From an uncultured Pirellulaceae bacterium (lineage in GTDB: Bacteria > Planctomycetota > Planctomycetia > Pirellulales > Pirellulaceae), in NCBI GenBank assembly GCA_938084685.1, contig CALKGE010000009.1, positions 1 through 64,000 on the forward strand: DNA of 64,000 bases. The letters are read 5' to 3'. The translations under genes were made by a program, and so were the position numbers. Each line of letters begins with the position of its first letter. Position 1 is the first letter of the stretch. The notes beneath the pieces were generated by a model, which saw only the letters and a program-made list of their open reading frames with translations, searched no databases and was not told where the DNA came from. Shown piece after piece: positions 1 through 8,699 of the stretch.

Positions 1-135
1 AGTCGGGATGCAGAAATTGCCAAGTCAACGGTTTCCGAGATACTAGCAGGCAAGAAGCCGTTTAGCCGGAAGATTATCCGCAAGTTGGCAGATTACTTTA
101 CTGTCGATATAAGCGTACTGTCAGCGAATCTCTGA
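1..135 (+). CDS. C-terminal end of XRE/HigA-like antitoxin-type HTH protein (partial)
   Basis: The window opens inside a gene read in frame 1 that ends with TGA at 133-135. The visible 44 residues contain the recognition helix and last helix of an XRE-type helix-turn-helix (AKSTVSEILAGKKPFSRKII, then RKLADYFTVDISVLSANL). The pattern 'STVSEILAGKK-F-R--I-KLA-YF-VD-S-L--NL' is typical of HigA-type antitoxins and related small XRE repressors, which bind DNA and usually a cognate HigB RNase toxin. The N-terminus and any toxin partner lie outside the window, so a toxin-antitoxin role is inference. No downstream partner is present; the next gene is on the other strand. Confidence 0.7.
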   Translation, partial: SRDAEIAKSTVSEILAGKKPFSRKIIRKLADYFTVDISVLSANL

Positions 136-169
136 GAGCTACGATCAGCATAGATTGACGCCACAGAGG

Positions 170-1495
170 TTACGATGTGGCAGCCCCTGGCGTTTTGGAG
201 TGCGTTTGCTGCGGGAAGTCGAAGGTCAGGACGAGTGGTTCGGTTCCCGTGTTTTCGATTTCCACACCGCCGCTGTTAAGTGCGGCCTGAGTGATGAATC
301 CGATCTCGGGATAGATTTCGCCCAGCTTCATATCCTGGTGATATCGCACTTCAAGTTTTCCAACTCGTCCGCTCCCGCAGTTCGTGTGGAACAGCGCCGG
401 ACATTCCGGACAGAAATTCGTCCTGGCACCCGGCTCGAGTGTGAGACGGAGGATTGAGCATTTCTGGTCGCCGAGGAAATCGCCGTAAACAATCCACTTG
501 GCGTCGACTCCGTCACCTGCGAATTCTTCGGCGATGATTGCTGGACGTGAATTCTTCCGCACGAAGTCCGGATCCTGGTTTGCTTCGAAGTCGAACTTTT
601 CAACCAGGTACTCCCAGTCTTCATGTTTATCCTTGGGATAGTCTTCTTCGCGGCAAGCGTAAAACGCATCCGCTGCGCCGATCCGCCCGTCCAGCGTCAG
701 GTCTTCCGCCAGGAAGTGTTCATCCATCGTGACATGCAGTTCGTGGGTGCAAAGATCCGTCGGCGAGTGCAATACGCCATTTGGCATCACGAAGCCGTTA
801 TCAATATGCATCATCGTGTGCGGTGACAAATGTCGGACTCCATTGTACTCGCCCTTTCCAAAACTCTTCATGCAGGCAAGAAACTGATCCTTTGTTACAA
901 ACGGGTAAAGCCCCATGGCTGTGGTGTGATAGTGCGACGGACTGACACCTGGGTTGTCGAAAGAATTGATGTCATAGACTTCCCACTTGGCCCAATGCAG
1001 GTGATGTGGAATCGGATTCAGGTTGTCGAATTTCTTGGACACAATCGGCCAGGTCGGCTCGCCGTACAGCGATTTTGAGAAAGCGGTGACCTTTTCACCC
1101 ATGACCGCTTCTGGACTGGCGAGGATCAAATCCTGCAGCGAGATGACTTGTCCGTCGGGGGTGAGGACGTGCGATTCACCTTCGCGAAATGGAGCTTTAT
1201 TTGTGCGCGTGTCGATGACACCGGTTACGATCGGAACGGTGCAACACATCCAGAGTTCATCGAGTCCGGTACCATTCATGTAGTCCGGATAATACGACTC
1301 TGCATCAAGGCGAAGACGTTTCCCTGGCGTACAAAAGGTCCGGCCCGCGTAACGGTGCAGTAATTGTAATACTCCGTCGTGGTTATTGAGGCAGTCGTCG
1401 AGAATCGAATCTGATCCTCCGACGGTTCCGTCGATAACATCTTGTTGGGGGTACTCGTGCAGTTTATCTGCGAGAATGGACGTCGAAGCAGTCAT
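170..1495 (-). CDS. cupin-fold protein, possibly phosphomannose-isomerase-like
   Basis: This is a 441-residue cytoplasmic protein with no signal peptide. Histidine-rich stretches fit a double-stranded beta-helix metal site: PHHLHW (about 163-168), SHYHTTAMG (about 187-195) and HIDNGFVMPNGVLHSP (about 230-245), the last resembling the P-x-G-x-x-H strand of mannose-6-phosphate isomerases. A second small beta domain with CPEC and HTNCGSG follows near residue 360-385. Metal-dependent sugar isomerase or dioxygenase activity is possible, but I do not recognise a characterised family. The ATG start is preceded by GAGGTG. It stands alone: the neighbour upstream is more than 690 bp away and points the other way. 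Confidence 0.6.
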   Translation of the reverse strand: MTASTSILADKLHEYPQQDVIDGTVGGSDSILDDCLNNHDGVLQLLHRYAGRTFCTPGKRLRLDAESYYPDYMNGTGLDELWMCCTVPIVTGVIDTRTNKAPFREGESHVLTPDGQVISLQDLILASPEAVMGEKVTAFSKSLYGEPTWPIVSKKFDNLNPIPHHLHWAKWEVYDINSFDNPGVSPSHYHTTAMGLYPFVTKDQFLACMKSFGKGEYNGVRHLSPHTMMHIDNGFVMPNGVLHSPTDLCTHELHVTMDEHFLAEDLTLDGRIGAADAFYACREEDYPKDKHEDWEYLVEKFDFEANQDPDFVRKNSRPAIIAEEFAGDGVDAKWIVYGDFLGDQKCSILRLTLEPGARTNFCPECPALFHTNCGSGRVGKLEVRYHQDMKLGEIYPEIGFITQAALNSGGVEIENTGTEPLVLTFDFPQQTHSKTPGAATS

Positions 1496-2111
1496 GAGTG
1501 ATGCACCTCAATGAGTCTGAAGAAGTGGGTTGGTCGCAAAGAGTGTTCTGGAGTGATGATAGTGCGAAATCGAGTTTCCCTGGCAATTCCGCTTTAAATA
1601 TTAAGAAAAAGACGTGGGATCTCGCCCAGCGTGCCCTTAAAATATGCAACCTCTTTTATAACAGATGGTTGCACCACGAAAAGTGGAGGCGGTTACAAGG
1701 ATTGGCAGCAGGGCTGGGCGATTCAAAGCGTCGAATGTACGACTACCCCAAGGAAATTTTTAAGCAGTTGATCGATTGATCGTGAATGCCGTTGTCAGCG
1801 TCACAATTTGGCAATCTTAAAAGACTCCTCTCCAGACGAAGATCTGGTTCAATTCTTTTTCTGCCGCTGAAACAATCAATTTGGAGGTAGGTTACTAATC
1901 TGCCAAGGTTGCTTTCGTACCAATTTTCAAGGCTTCAAGATTTCAAGATGCGACCTAAGAAATCGTGGCCGCTCCCGTTCCAAATCTCTGCTTCCATTTG
2001 ATAGCTACTCAAAGCTCGTATTTCGACGCTCAAAATGTTCGTTCGTCTTTTTTAACACCCAGGGGCCTGGACGGCTCCAGGGTAGGGTCCGCGGTAATAG
2101 CTCCGCAATTC
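1496..2111. other. non-coding stretch
   Basis: About 615 bp lie between the divergently arranged cupin gene and the MBL-fold gene. Open frames here lack recognisable protein patterns and ribosome binding sites. A short string at 1684-1710 (gtggaggcggttacaagg) faintly resembles tRNA/tmRNA 3' ends but does not fold as one. I see no RNA gene here; the only clear signals are the promoter and operator at its right end, listed separately. Confidence 0.5.
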
Positions 2112-2140
2112 TTGACTCGTACGCAACGGGAGCATATAGT
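2112..2140 (+). promoter_or_regulatory. sigma-70-type promoter of the MBL-marR operon
   Basis: TTGACT (2112-2117) and TATAGT (2135-2140) are separated by exactly 17 bp, a near-consensus housekeeping promoter. It lies 50 bp before the GTG start of the MBL-fold gene, and transcription would begin inside the palindrome at 2143-2156. Confidence 0.75.
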
Positions 2141-2142
2141 TT

Positions 2143-2156
2143 AATAGTTAACTATT
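2143..2156. promoter_or_regulatory. 14-bp palindromic operator, probable MarR site
   Basis: AATAGTTAACTATT is a perfect 14-bp palindrome that begins 2 bp downstream of the -10 element and covers the expected start site. MarR proteins bind short palindromes of this kind, and a MarR gene is the second gene of this operon, so autorepression is the simplest reading (inference). Confidence 0.7.
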
Positions 2157-2189
2157 TGTTCGAACGATCGACTGAGAGGAAGCAAATTC

Positions 2190-3056
2190 GTGAGGCATGT
2201 CAATGAAAGAATTGCTTTGGGGGCTTTGTGCCTGTGTCTCATTCCGGCATGGATTTGTTCCGCACAAGAAAATGATGACGGCAAACCGGAGCTTGAGATC
2301 CGCGTGGTCTTCGACAACACTTCCGCGCGGGAAGACCTGAATCGATCGTGGGGATTCTCGGCAGTCGTCGATTTTGGTGGACGCCGGTTGTTGTTCGATG
2401 CGGGTAGCGATCCTGTTTTACTGCTGGAACATCTGGAAAAGATGCAGATCGATCCCAAGACGATCGAGCACGCGGTCATCTCCCATCAACATGGAGATCA
2501 CTTGCGGGGCGTGTATTGGGTGTTCGAGAAGAACCCGAAAATGAAAGTCCACTTCCTGGATAGTTTTCCAGACGAAGCATTTCGTCGTGCGGCAGGGGTG
2601 AAGATGAAACCCAACCGGGTGACAGGACCTTTTCAGGTCATGCCCGGAGTTTTTTCCACCGGAGCTGTTGAGGGGTTGCCCTCCGAGCAATCCCTGATCA
2701 TCGAAACATCTCAAGGACTCGTTATGATTGTTGGTTGCTCTCATCCCGGCCTGGTCAATCTGGTTGAAACGGCTCAGGCCCAACGCGAAAAGAAAACGGT
2801 TAGTCTGTTGCTCGGCGGGTTTCACTTACTCAGGAAAGAACCAGCGGAGATTCAGGCGACGATCAAGCGACTTGAAGACTTAAAGGTTAAGGCAGTCATT
2901 CCGGCACATTGCTCAGGTGATCTTGCGAAGGAACTCTTTCAACTCAACTACGGCGATCGTTACCACACGGCCGGCGCGGGGAGACGGGTTGTGCTCGAAA
3001 AGGGGAAATTCGTTGTGAGTACTCTGCCTGACCAAAGCGCAAAAAATAACGAATGA
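2190..3056 (+). CDS. exported MBL-fold metallo-hydrolase
   Basis: A 288-residue metallo-beta-lactamase-fold protein. Residues 1-25 form a signal peptide ending near CSA-Q. The zinc motif HxHxDH appears as SHQHGDH (about 98-104), followed by GCSHPG, the GGFHL strand and a late PAHCSG histidine. This arrangement is that of the group annotated as 7,8-dihydropterin-6-methyl synthase-like MBL proteins (COG1237 type). The start is GTG at 2190, chosen because GAGAGGAAG sits just upstream and the signal peptide begins there. Its stop overlaps the MarR start by 4 bp (ATGA), so the two are translationally coupled. Substrate unknown; export to the periplasm is predicted. Confidence 0.85.
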   Translation: MRHVNERIALGALCLCLIPAWICSAQENDDGKPELEIRVVFDNTSAREDLNRSWGFSAVVDFGGRRLLFDAGSDPVLLLEHLEKMQIDPKTIEHAVISHQHGDHLRGVYWVFEKNPKMKVHFLDSFPDEAFRRAAGVKMKPNRVTGPFQVMPGVFSTGAVEGLPSEQSLIIETSQGLVMIVGCSHPGLVNLVETAQAQREKKTVSLLLGGFHLLRKEPAEIQATIKRLEDLKVKAVIPAHCSGDLAKELFQLNYGDRYHTAGAGRRVVLEKGKFVVSTLPDQSAKNNE

Positions 3057-3544
3057 ACCAGGAACACGAATTACCGGATCTCAAAGATGAGTTTCCCGAC
3101 ACTCCGGCCCGGCGAGCGGTGGTTTCCATCGTCAGGGGGTTCGGTGCCGTGTCACGACACATGGGTCCGCACTATGCGAATTTTGGACTGACGCCTCCCC
3201 AATTTCAAATGCTCACCGTGCTCAATCGATTGCGAGGTGAACCGATTACCCAGCGGCGACTTGGTAAGGAACTATACGTTTCCTTTCCTAACGTGACGGT
3301 CATGTTAAGACGCCTGGAGCAATCCGGCCTGATCGAGCGGGCGGTCAACCAGGCGGATCGTCGTGAGAGGTTTGTAAAGATCACACGCAAGGGGCACGCC
3401 CTGCTGAAACGGATCTGGAAAGTTCAACAGGACCAACTGGAACAGGTAACGACCGGTCTGGAGGACGATGAAAAACTCGATCTGGCTCGGTTACTCAACA
3501 AAATGATTCAGGCACAGTCTGGCTCGGCCATTGAGAAACCCTGA
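3053..3544 (+). CDS. MarR-family transcriptional regulator
   Basis: A 163-residue protein with a winged helix at about 45-115: the helix LTPPQFQMLTVL, recognition region QRRLGKELYVSFPNVTVMLR, and the wing ADRRERFVKITRKG, whose D-x-R signature is characteristic of MarR proteins. Long N- and C-terminal helices would form the dimer interface. It overlaps the MBL-fold gene by ATGA and probably represses the operon through the palindrome at 2143-2156, responding to a small ligand. The ligand is unknown; a substrate or product of the MBL hydrolase is a reasonable guess. Confidence 0.9.
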   Translation: MNQEHELPDLKDEFPDTPARRAVVSIVRGFGAVSRHMGPHYANFGLTPPQFQMLTVLNRLRGEPITQRRLGKELYVSFPNVTVMLRRLEQSGLIERAVNQADRRERFVKITRKGHALLKRIWKVQQDQLEQVTTGLEDDEKLDLARLLNKMIQAQSGSAIEKP

Positions 3545-3616
3545 TACAGACACTCCAGGAACAAACAACCGAAACACCCCAACGAAACTCTTTCCCCATG
3601 TCAAAGGAATAAGGCC

Positions 3617-5653
3617 ATGTCTTCGACCATCCAAAAACGACACCATCGCGGAATTTGCAGGTTTTGCATTGCTTTTACTGTCACTGCGATCGTCTCACTG
3701 TCTAATTCCACAACTCTTTGGGGCGATACCGTTCGGGTACCCCAGGATCACAAAACGATTCAGGAGGGAATTGATGCGGCAGAGGATGGAGATATCGTTA
3801 TTGTTGATGCGGGAACCTATAAGGAACGCATCCAGTTAAAGCCGGGCGTCACTGTCCGGAGTGCGGGTGACGATACCAAGGGTGAACTTGGTCTAAAAAG
3901 AGCCGAGACAACGATTATTGATGGCAATGTGGCGGGGGCAACAAATCCGGGTGTGGTAATGGCTGAGGATTCCACGCTCGATGGATTCAGCGTGACTGGC
4001 ATTGGCAAGTACGACGAGGACCGCTGGAACAAGCACCACGCCACCCAGGGCGAAGAGCAGGCAAAGGAACTGATTGGTGCACCGGGAACAGCAGGAATCG
4101 CAGTGACCGGAATCACTCGCTGTACCGTTACCAACAACATTGTGCATCACATCGGTTACACGGGCATCGGCATAACCGGGGCGAAAGGCAAACAGGTTTC
4201 ACCCCATATCTTTCGTAACATCGCCTATCGCAACATGGGTGGCGGAATTGGTTCTATGCGGGGTTCGAGTGCGATCGTTGAGGAAAACATCTGCTTTGAA
4301 AACTTTTATGCAGGAATCGGTCACGAGCGAGCCAACCCTTTGGTAATTAACAATACCTGCTACAAGAATGTGCGGGCAGGCATTGGCATTAGTGAGGGCG
4401 CTTGCCCGACGGTTCGCGGCAACAAGTGCTATCAGAACCGCCGAGCTGGTATCGGTATTCGTACTGAAGCCACCACGTCGCCCATCGTGGAACACAATGA
4501 ATGTTATGAGAACGATATGGCCGGGATCGGTTCACGTGACGATGCGACACCCATCATCCGCCACAACCGTTGTTACAAGAACGAAATGGCCGGAATCGGC
4601 AGCCGTACCAATTCCCGCGCACTTATCGAACACAACGAGTGCTTCGAAAACAGGATGTCGGGAATTGGCTGCCGGACTGGGGCGGAACCAGTGATTCGTC
4701 ACAACCGTTGTTACAAAAACGAAATGGCCGGAATCGGTTCCCAGGATGAAGCCAAGCCGGTCATCCTGGACAACGAGTGCTTTGAGAATTTGATGGCCGG
4801 AATCGGGACAGAAACGGAAGCGGTCGCCGTGATTCGCGGCAACAAATGCTATAAAAACCGTCTGGCTGGCATTGGAGCCAGGTTGGGAGCGCGGCCGATC
4901 ATTGAGGGGAATCAATGTTATGAGAATCTGCAGGCCGGCATTGGCTCTGAGGACGATGCAGCCCCGGTCATTCGAAACAACCAATGTGACAGGAATGGGC
5001 AGGCTGGAATAGGAACCCGATTAGGAGCGCGAGCGATCATTGTAGAGAACCAATGCCGTAATAATTCCAGAGCTGGTATTGGAGTTCAGGAAGAAGCCAA
5101 AGCCATTATCCTTGGCAACCAATTGATTGAAAACAAGCTTGTCGCGATCGGAATTCGCAATGGTTCTGATGCCTTTATCTGGAAAAATAAACTCGTCAGG
5201 ACCGGCGGGATGCCACCGATGATAGCGATTCGTGAGAATTCTTCAGCCTTGGTTACCAGCAATACCATCACGGGTGGAGGTGTGGCTGGCGTCATGGTTC
5301 ATGGCACCGCAATAATTTCGGATAACGAATTCCAGGGCAACGGTCCCCGAGCAGGTGGCCCACCAAACTTTGCGGCATGGATTCAAGCTGGCTCTAACGT
5401 GTCATTCTCTGGTAATCGCACTGACCGTTGGCGACACGGACTTTTTGCCTCGGGCGCGAATCATGTCTCGGCAACCGACAACATCGTCAGTAACTTTCGC
5501 GGAACGGGAATTGTCGTCAACAAGTCTGCTTTGCCAGCTCATATCTTTGGCAATGTTGCTCTTTCCAATAATGAAAACGACAAAGCCGCCAGCGTTGAGG
5601 GTCCACAGGGCATTGTTGATGAGAACATGCTGAAGAAGCCCGAAACGCCTTGA
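3617..5653 (+). CDS. secreted right-handed beta-helix protein with cysteine-ladder repeats
   Basis: A 678-residue protein with an N-terminal export signal (hydrophobic stretch about 17-35 ending LWGD), then the VPQDHKTIQEGIDAAEDGD motif that starts many NosD/pectate-lyase-like beta-helices. Residues about 220-500 consist of some 13 coils of 22-24 residues with the core N-x-C-Y/F-x-N-x-x-A-G-I-G. Twelve successive coils keep the cysteine and almost all keep AGIG, so a cysteine ladder along one face of the solenoid is expected. The C-terminal part continues as less regular coils. AAGGAATAAGG lies just before the ATG. It follows marR by 72 bp and may be co-transcribed. No catalytic residues are recognisable, so it may be a binding or structural surface protein rather than a lyase. 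Confidence 0.85.
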   Translation: MSSTIQKRHHRGICRFCIAFTVTAIVSLSNSTTLWGDTVRVPQDHKTIQEGIDAAEDGDIVIVDAGTYKERIQLKPGVTVRSAGDDTKGELGLKRAETTIIDGNVAGATNPGVVMAEDSTLDGFSVTGIGKYDEDRWNKHHATQGEEQAKELIGAPGTAGIAVTGITRCTVTNNIVHHIGYTGIGITGAKGKQVSPHIFRNIAYRNMGGGIGSMRGSSAIVEENICFENFYAGIGHERANPLVINNTCYKNVRAGIGISEGACPTVRGNKCYQNRRAGIGIRTEATTSPIVEHNECYENDMAGIGSRDDATPIIRHNRCYKNEMAGIGSRTNSRALIEHNECFENRMSGIGCRTGAEPVIRHNRCYKNEMAGIGSQDEAKPVILDNECFENLMAGIGTETEAVAVIRGNKCYKNRLAGIGARLGARPIIEGNQCYENLQAGIGSEDDAAPVIRNNQCDRNGQAGIGTRLGARAIIVENQCRNNSRAGIGVQEEAKAIILGNQLIENKLVAIGIRNGSDAFIWKNKLVRTGGMPPMIAIRENSSALVTSNTITGGGVAGVMVHGTAIISDNEFQGNGPRAGGPPNFAAWIQAGSNVSFSGNRTDRWRHGLFASGANHVSATDNIVSNFRGTGIVVNKSALPAHIFGNVALSNNENDKAASVEGPQGIVDENMLKKPETP

Positions 5654-5911
5654 CCTGTTACCGCCAGCGCAATCCGGCACTGCCTGCCGCGACACTGTGC
5701 CGACCGAATTTTCCGAAACGCCTCTGAACACGAACTTCATCCTGGCCCAGTTACGAGCCACAGATGCAAGATATCTCGCTTGATGCCCTGATGGGTGGCG
5801 GCTAGATTCAGGGACAGCTGAAACGGCTGAATTCACCCCTCCAATCCGGAATGAGTTCGTCCCTGGCAGCTCGACATTCCCTACCCTGATACGATTGACA
5901 AGGAGCTCATC

Positions 5912-7195
5912 ATGTTCTGTAACCAGTGCGAACAAACACAAAACGGAGTCGGCTGCACGGACGTTGGCGTTTGCGGAAAAGACGAGGACATGCAATCGCT
6001 GATGGAAATTCTGTTGTATGGCGTGAAAGGTATGGCGGCGTATGCCCATCATGCTCGGCGTTTGGGGAAAACCGATGAATCGGTAAGTGCATTTATCGAA
6101 GAGGCGCTCTTTGCCACGGTGACGAACGTCAACTTTGACATCGAAAGCTTGCTGGAGATGGTCCTGGAATGCGGCAAAAAGAATCTGCGGGTCATGGAGA
6201 TGCTGGACGAAGGTCACGTCGAGCGTTTCGGTCAGCCTGAACCGAGTACGGTTTACGAGGGCACCCGGGAAGGCCCCGGAATTCTGGTAACCGGGCACGA
6301 CCTGCTCGATCTGTCCGACTTGTTGGAGCAGGCGGCGGGTCAGGGCGTCAACGTTTACACGCACGGTGAGATGCTGCCGGCGCATAGTTATCCAGCGCTC
6401 AAGGCACATCCCCATCTGGCAGGTCATTTCGGTAGTGCCTGGCAAAATCAATTGTGGGAGTTTCCGACTTTTTCAGGCGCGATCCTGGGAACGACCAACT
6501 GTGTGCTGATCCCGCCGGACACTTACGCGGATCGTCTTTTTACAACTCGGGTAACTTCGGTTCCGGGCGGAACCCGTTTGACCGGCAACGACTTTTCCGA
6601 TGTGATTGAAAAGGCGAAACAATTACCACCACTGCCGGAAAACAAGGTTGGCGAAAGCACGATTGGGTTTCACCACAATGTCATCAAAGGGGTTGCTGGG
6701 CAGGTTGTCGACGCGGTGAAATCCGGAGCCATCAAGCGGTTTTATCTGATTGGCGGTTGTGACGGCGCTGAGGCCGGTCGGAATTACTACACCAAGGTTG
6801 CTGAGCAGTCCCCGGAAGAATCCGTCATTCTGACGCTTGGCTGCGGAAAATTCCGAATTCGTGACAACGATTACGGTACCGTCGCCGGACTTCCACGACT
6901 CCTGGACATGGGACAATGTAATGATGCCTACGGAGCAGTACAGGTTGCGGTCGCTTTGTCGGAGGCTTTTGAGTGTGGCGTGAACGATCTGCCGCTTGAA
7001 ATCGTTTTGTCCTGGTTTGAACAAAAGGCAGTCGCCGTTTTGTTGACGCTATTGGCATTGGATGTCAAAGGGATTCGTGTTGGACCGGTTGCCCCCGCGT
7101 TTGTCAGTCCGAACGTATTCCAGATTCTCCAGGATCGGTTTGATCTGAAGTTGATTGAATCAGAACCTCCTGCCGAATTGGTGCAACTCGCTTAG
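5912..7195 (+). CDS. hcp: hybrid cluster protein (hydroxylamine/NO reductase), short form
   Basis: A 427-residue hybrid cluster protein. The N-terminal [4Fe-4S] ligands are C3-x2-C6-x8-C15-x5-C21. All expected hybrid-cluster ligands are visible: H129 (TGHDLLDL), E153 (HGEMLP), C197 (TTNCVL), C283 (GGCDGA), C311 (LGCGKF), C336 (MGQCND), E370 and K372 (WFEQKA). It is more than 100 residues shorter than the ~550-residue enterobacterial type; the space between the N-terminal cluster and H129 is short, as in the class found in archaea and Thermotoga. Such proteins reduce NO or hydroxylamine and act in nitrosative stress. CAAGGAG precedes the ATG. The protoglobin gene follows 41 bp downstream. Confidence 0.93.
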   Translation: MFCNQCEQTQNGVGCTDVGVCGKDEDMQSLMEILLYGVKGMAAYAHHARRLGKTDESVSAFIEEALFATVTNVNFDIESLLEMVLECGKKNLRVMEMLDEGHVERFGQPEPSTVYEGTREGPGILVTGHDLLDLSDLLEQAAGQGVNVYTHGEMLPAHSYPALKAHPHLAGHFGSAWQNQLWEFPTFSGAILGTTNCVLIPPDTYADRLFTTRVTSVPGGTRLTGNDFSDVIEKAKQLPPLPENKVGESTIGFHHNVIKGVAGQVVDAVKSGAIKRFYLIGGCDGAEAGRNYYTKVAEQSPEESVILTLGCGKFRIRDNDYGTVAGLPRLLDMGQCNDAYGAVQVAVALSEAFECGVNDLPLEIVLSWFEQKAVAVLLTLLALDVKGIRVGPVAPAFVSPNVFQILQDRFDLKLIESEPPAELVQLA

Positions 7196-7236
7196 ATCAA
7201 ACAAGTCAAAAACCAGTCGAATTCATTACGGTTTCA

Positions 7237-7818
7237 ATGCTCACAATTGATGAAGAAAAACTTGAAAGCGATGCGGACTATCGCTTCAAGTACCTGGCCG
7301 AGTTTGTTGGATTCACCGAGGACGATGCTCGGGCAATCCTGGCGTTCGCGCCCCATTTAGGGCCGCGTATTCCTGCCTTGGTGGACACCACGTACGAGAA
7401 GCTGCTTGGTTACGATGCGACCGCGCGTCATTTCGTATCGAAGCAGCACGGATTTGATGGGGAGCCTCCGGCCGACCTGGCAAGCCTTACGCTTGACCAC
7501 CCTCAAATCCGGTTTCGCAAAGACCATCTCAATCGATATCTAATGCAGCTCATCGGTCGATCCTATGATGCAAAGATGGTGATGTATCTCGACATGGTTG
7601 GAAAAATGCATACCTCTAAAGCGGGCAATAAGGATATCCGTATCCCGCTGGTGCAGATGAATGCACTCATGGGATTGCTGAGCGATATCCTGATCAAGGA
7701 GATAATTTCCGCTCCAATCGACGACGATTCGAAATCACGCACTCTGCTGGCGTTTAACAAAATTTTCTGGATTCAAAACGACTTTATCAGCCGCAACTAT
7801 ACTGTCGCTGAACTGTGA
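7237..7818 (+). CDS. single-domain protoglobin
   Basis: A 193-residue protein that matches protoglobins over its whole length: an N-terminal helix with YLAEFVGFTEDDA, the F-helix region YLDMVGKMHTSKA with H125 as likely proximal haem ligand, and the C-terminal NKIFWIQNDFISRNY. There is no attached signalling domain, so it is a stand-alone gas-binding globin and not a globin-coupled sensor. Protoglobins bind O2, CO and NO. Position 41 bp after hcp on the same strand, without its own clear promoter or strong Shine-Dalgarno, suggests a two-gene NO-handling operon (inference). Confidence 0.85.
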   Translation: MLTIDEEKLESDADYRFKYLAEFVGFTEDDARAILAFAPHLGPRIPALVDTTYEKLLGYDATARHFVSKQHGFDGEPPADLASLTLDHPQIRFRKDHLNRYLMQLIGRSYDAKMVMYLDMVGKMHTSKAGNKDIRIPLVQMNALMGLLSDILIKEIISAPIDDDSKSRTLLAFNKIFWIQNDFISRNYTVAEL

Positions 7819-7991
7819 ACCGGCCGCATGGAAAAGCAGGCGGGGTGTATCCGGTGACTTTGAGATTTTCGTGGTTAGCCATTTAGGCCGGCGGCCGTCC
7901 TGTGACGATCGCGACCAACACTTCTCCAAATCCAAACCTCAAAACCCCTTGAATAAAACATGGCGTACTGACGTACTGGCGCCTTCGCCTT

Positions 7992-8024
7992 AGTTGTACC
8001 CCTCTGAGTGAAAGTGGTACAACT
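7992..8024. repeat. 9-bp inverted repeat
   Basis: AGTTGTACC (7992-8000) and GGTACAACT (8016-8024) are perfect reverse complements separated by 15 bp. It lies in the roughly 300-bp gap between protoglobin and the next gene, about 100 bp before the latter's start. No T-run follows, so an operator or RNA hairpin is as likely as a terminator. Otherwise the gap from 7819 to 8127 shows no gene. Confidence 0.6.
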
Positions 8025-8127
8025 ATGGGGAGTGCGTCAATTCCTGCGTGCCGTTTTTTTCCGATTGACCAGATTCAAACGTTTCTGGAGGATCGGTCAA
8101 CCTGAAACGTTCCCCCGAAGAAGTCTC

Positions 8128-8673
8128 ATGAACTGGAATGCATTAAGCGCAGTTTCTAGCGCACTCGGTGTTCTCGGAGTGCTGGTCAGCCTTGTCTATT
8201 TGGCGGTTCAGATAAAACGGCATACGCAGCAAATGCGGTCTCAGGCCTACCTCTCTATTGCAGATTCAACGAGAAAACTATTGATGGAATTGCGAGGAGA
8301 TACCGAGTTGCTTGAGCTGCTACTTCGAGGAAACAGAGACTGGGATAGCCTTAGCGCGAAGGAGCAGTGCCGCTACCACCTTTGGAACGTGGACGAGGCG
8401 CAACTCATGGAAACGGCGTTTGTGCTATGGCAGGAACAGGGCATCTCAGAGACCGCTTACCTTGAGCGGGAAAAGTATTACGTAAGCCTTCTCCGGATGC
8501 CTGGGCGAACCCACTGGTGGAATAACTACGTTCAACATCTGGACGACCGCTTCGAGGCCAGAATTAATGAGATACTGAAAGGGACCGAGACCTTGGACTA
8601 CGGATCGTTCCTGGAAAGGTTTCCGATGTACAAACGTCCCGAGGATGATCTCCTGAGCAAGCCTGAAGCATGA
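8128..8673 (+). CDS. hypothetical protein with one N-terminal membrane helix
   Basis: I prefer the ATG at 8128 (MNWNALSAVSSALGVLGV) over upstream codons because the opening 'MNW-A-SA----G---V--SLVYLAVQI' is a recurrent start in a widespread family of unknown function. The 181-residue product has a single transmembrane segment at about 7-30 followed by a soluble helical domain rich in charged residues (KRHTQQMRSQAYLSIADST, WNVDEAQLMETAFVLWQEQG, FPMYKRPE). Function unknown; topology suggests a cytoplasmic domain anchored in the membrane. No operon partner. Confidence 0.6.
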   Translation: MNWNALSAVSSALGVLGVLVSLVYLAVQIKRHTQQMRSQAYLSIADSTRKLLMELRGDTELLELLLRGNRDWDSLSAKEQCRYHLWNVDEAQLMETAFVLWQEQGISETAYLEREKYYVSLLRMPGRTHWWNNYVQHLDDRFEARINEILKGTETLDYGSFLERFPMYKRPEDDLLSKPEA

Positions 8674-8699
8674 TAGCAGGTCAAACACAGCCCTGAGCA

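Noticed and set aside
1498..1779. 93-codon plus-strand frame upstream of the MBL gene
   Set aside because: No ribosome site, no family pattern, atypical composition; it overlaps the start region of the cupin gene.
4280..5120. Regular 66-72 bp repeats resembling a CRISPR or minisatellite array
   Set aside because: They encode the in-frame 22-24 residue coils of the beta-helix protein, and the spacers are as conserved as the repeats.
5402..6451. 349-codon minus-strand frame
   Set aside because: Antisense to the end of the beta-helix gene and the start of hcp, both of which are strongly supported.
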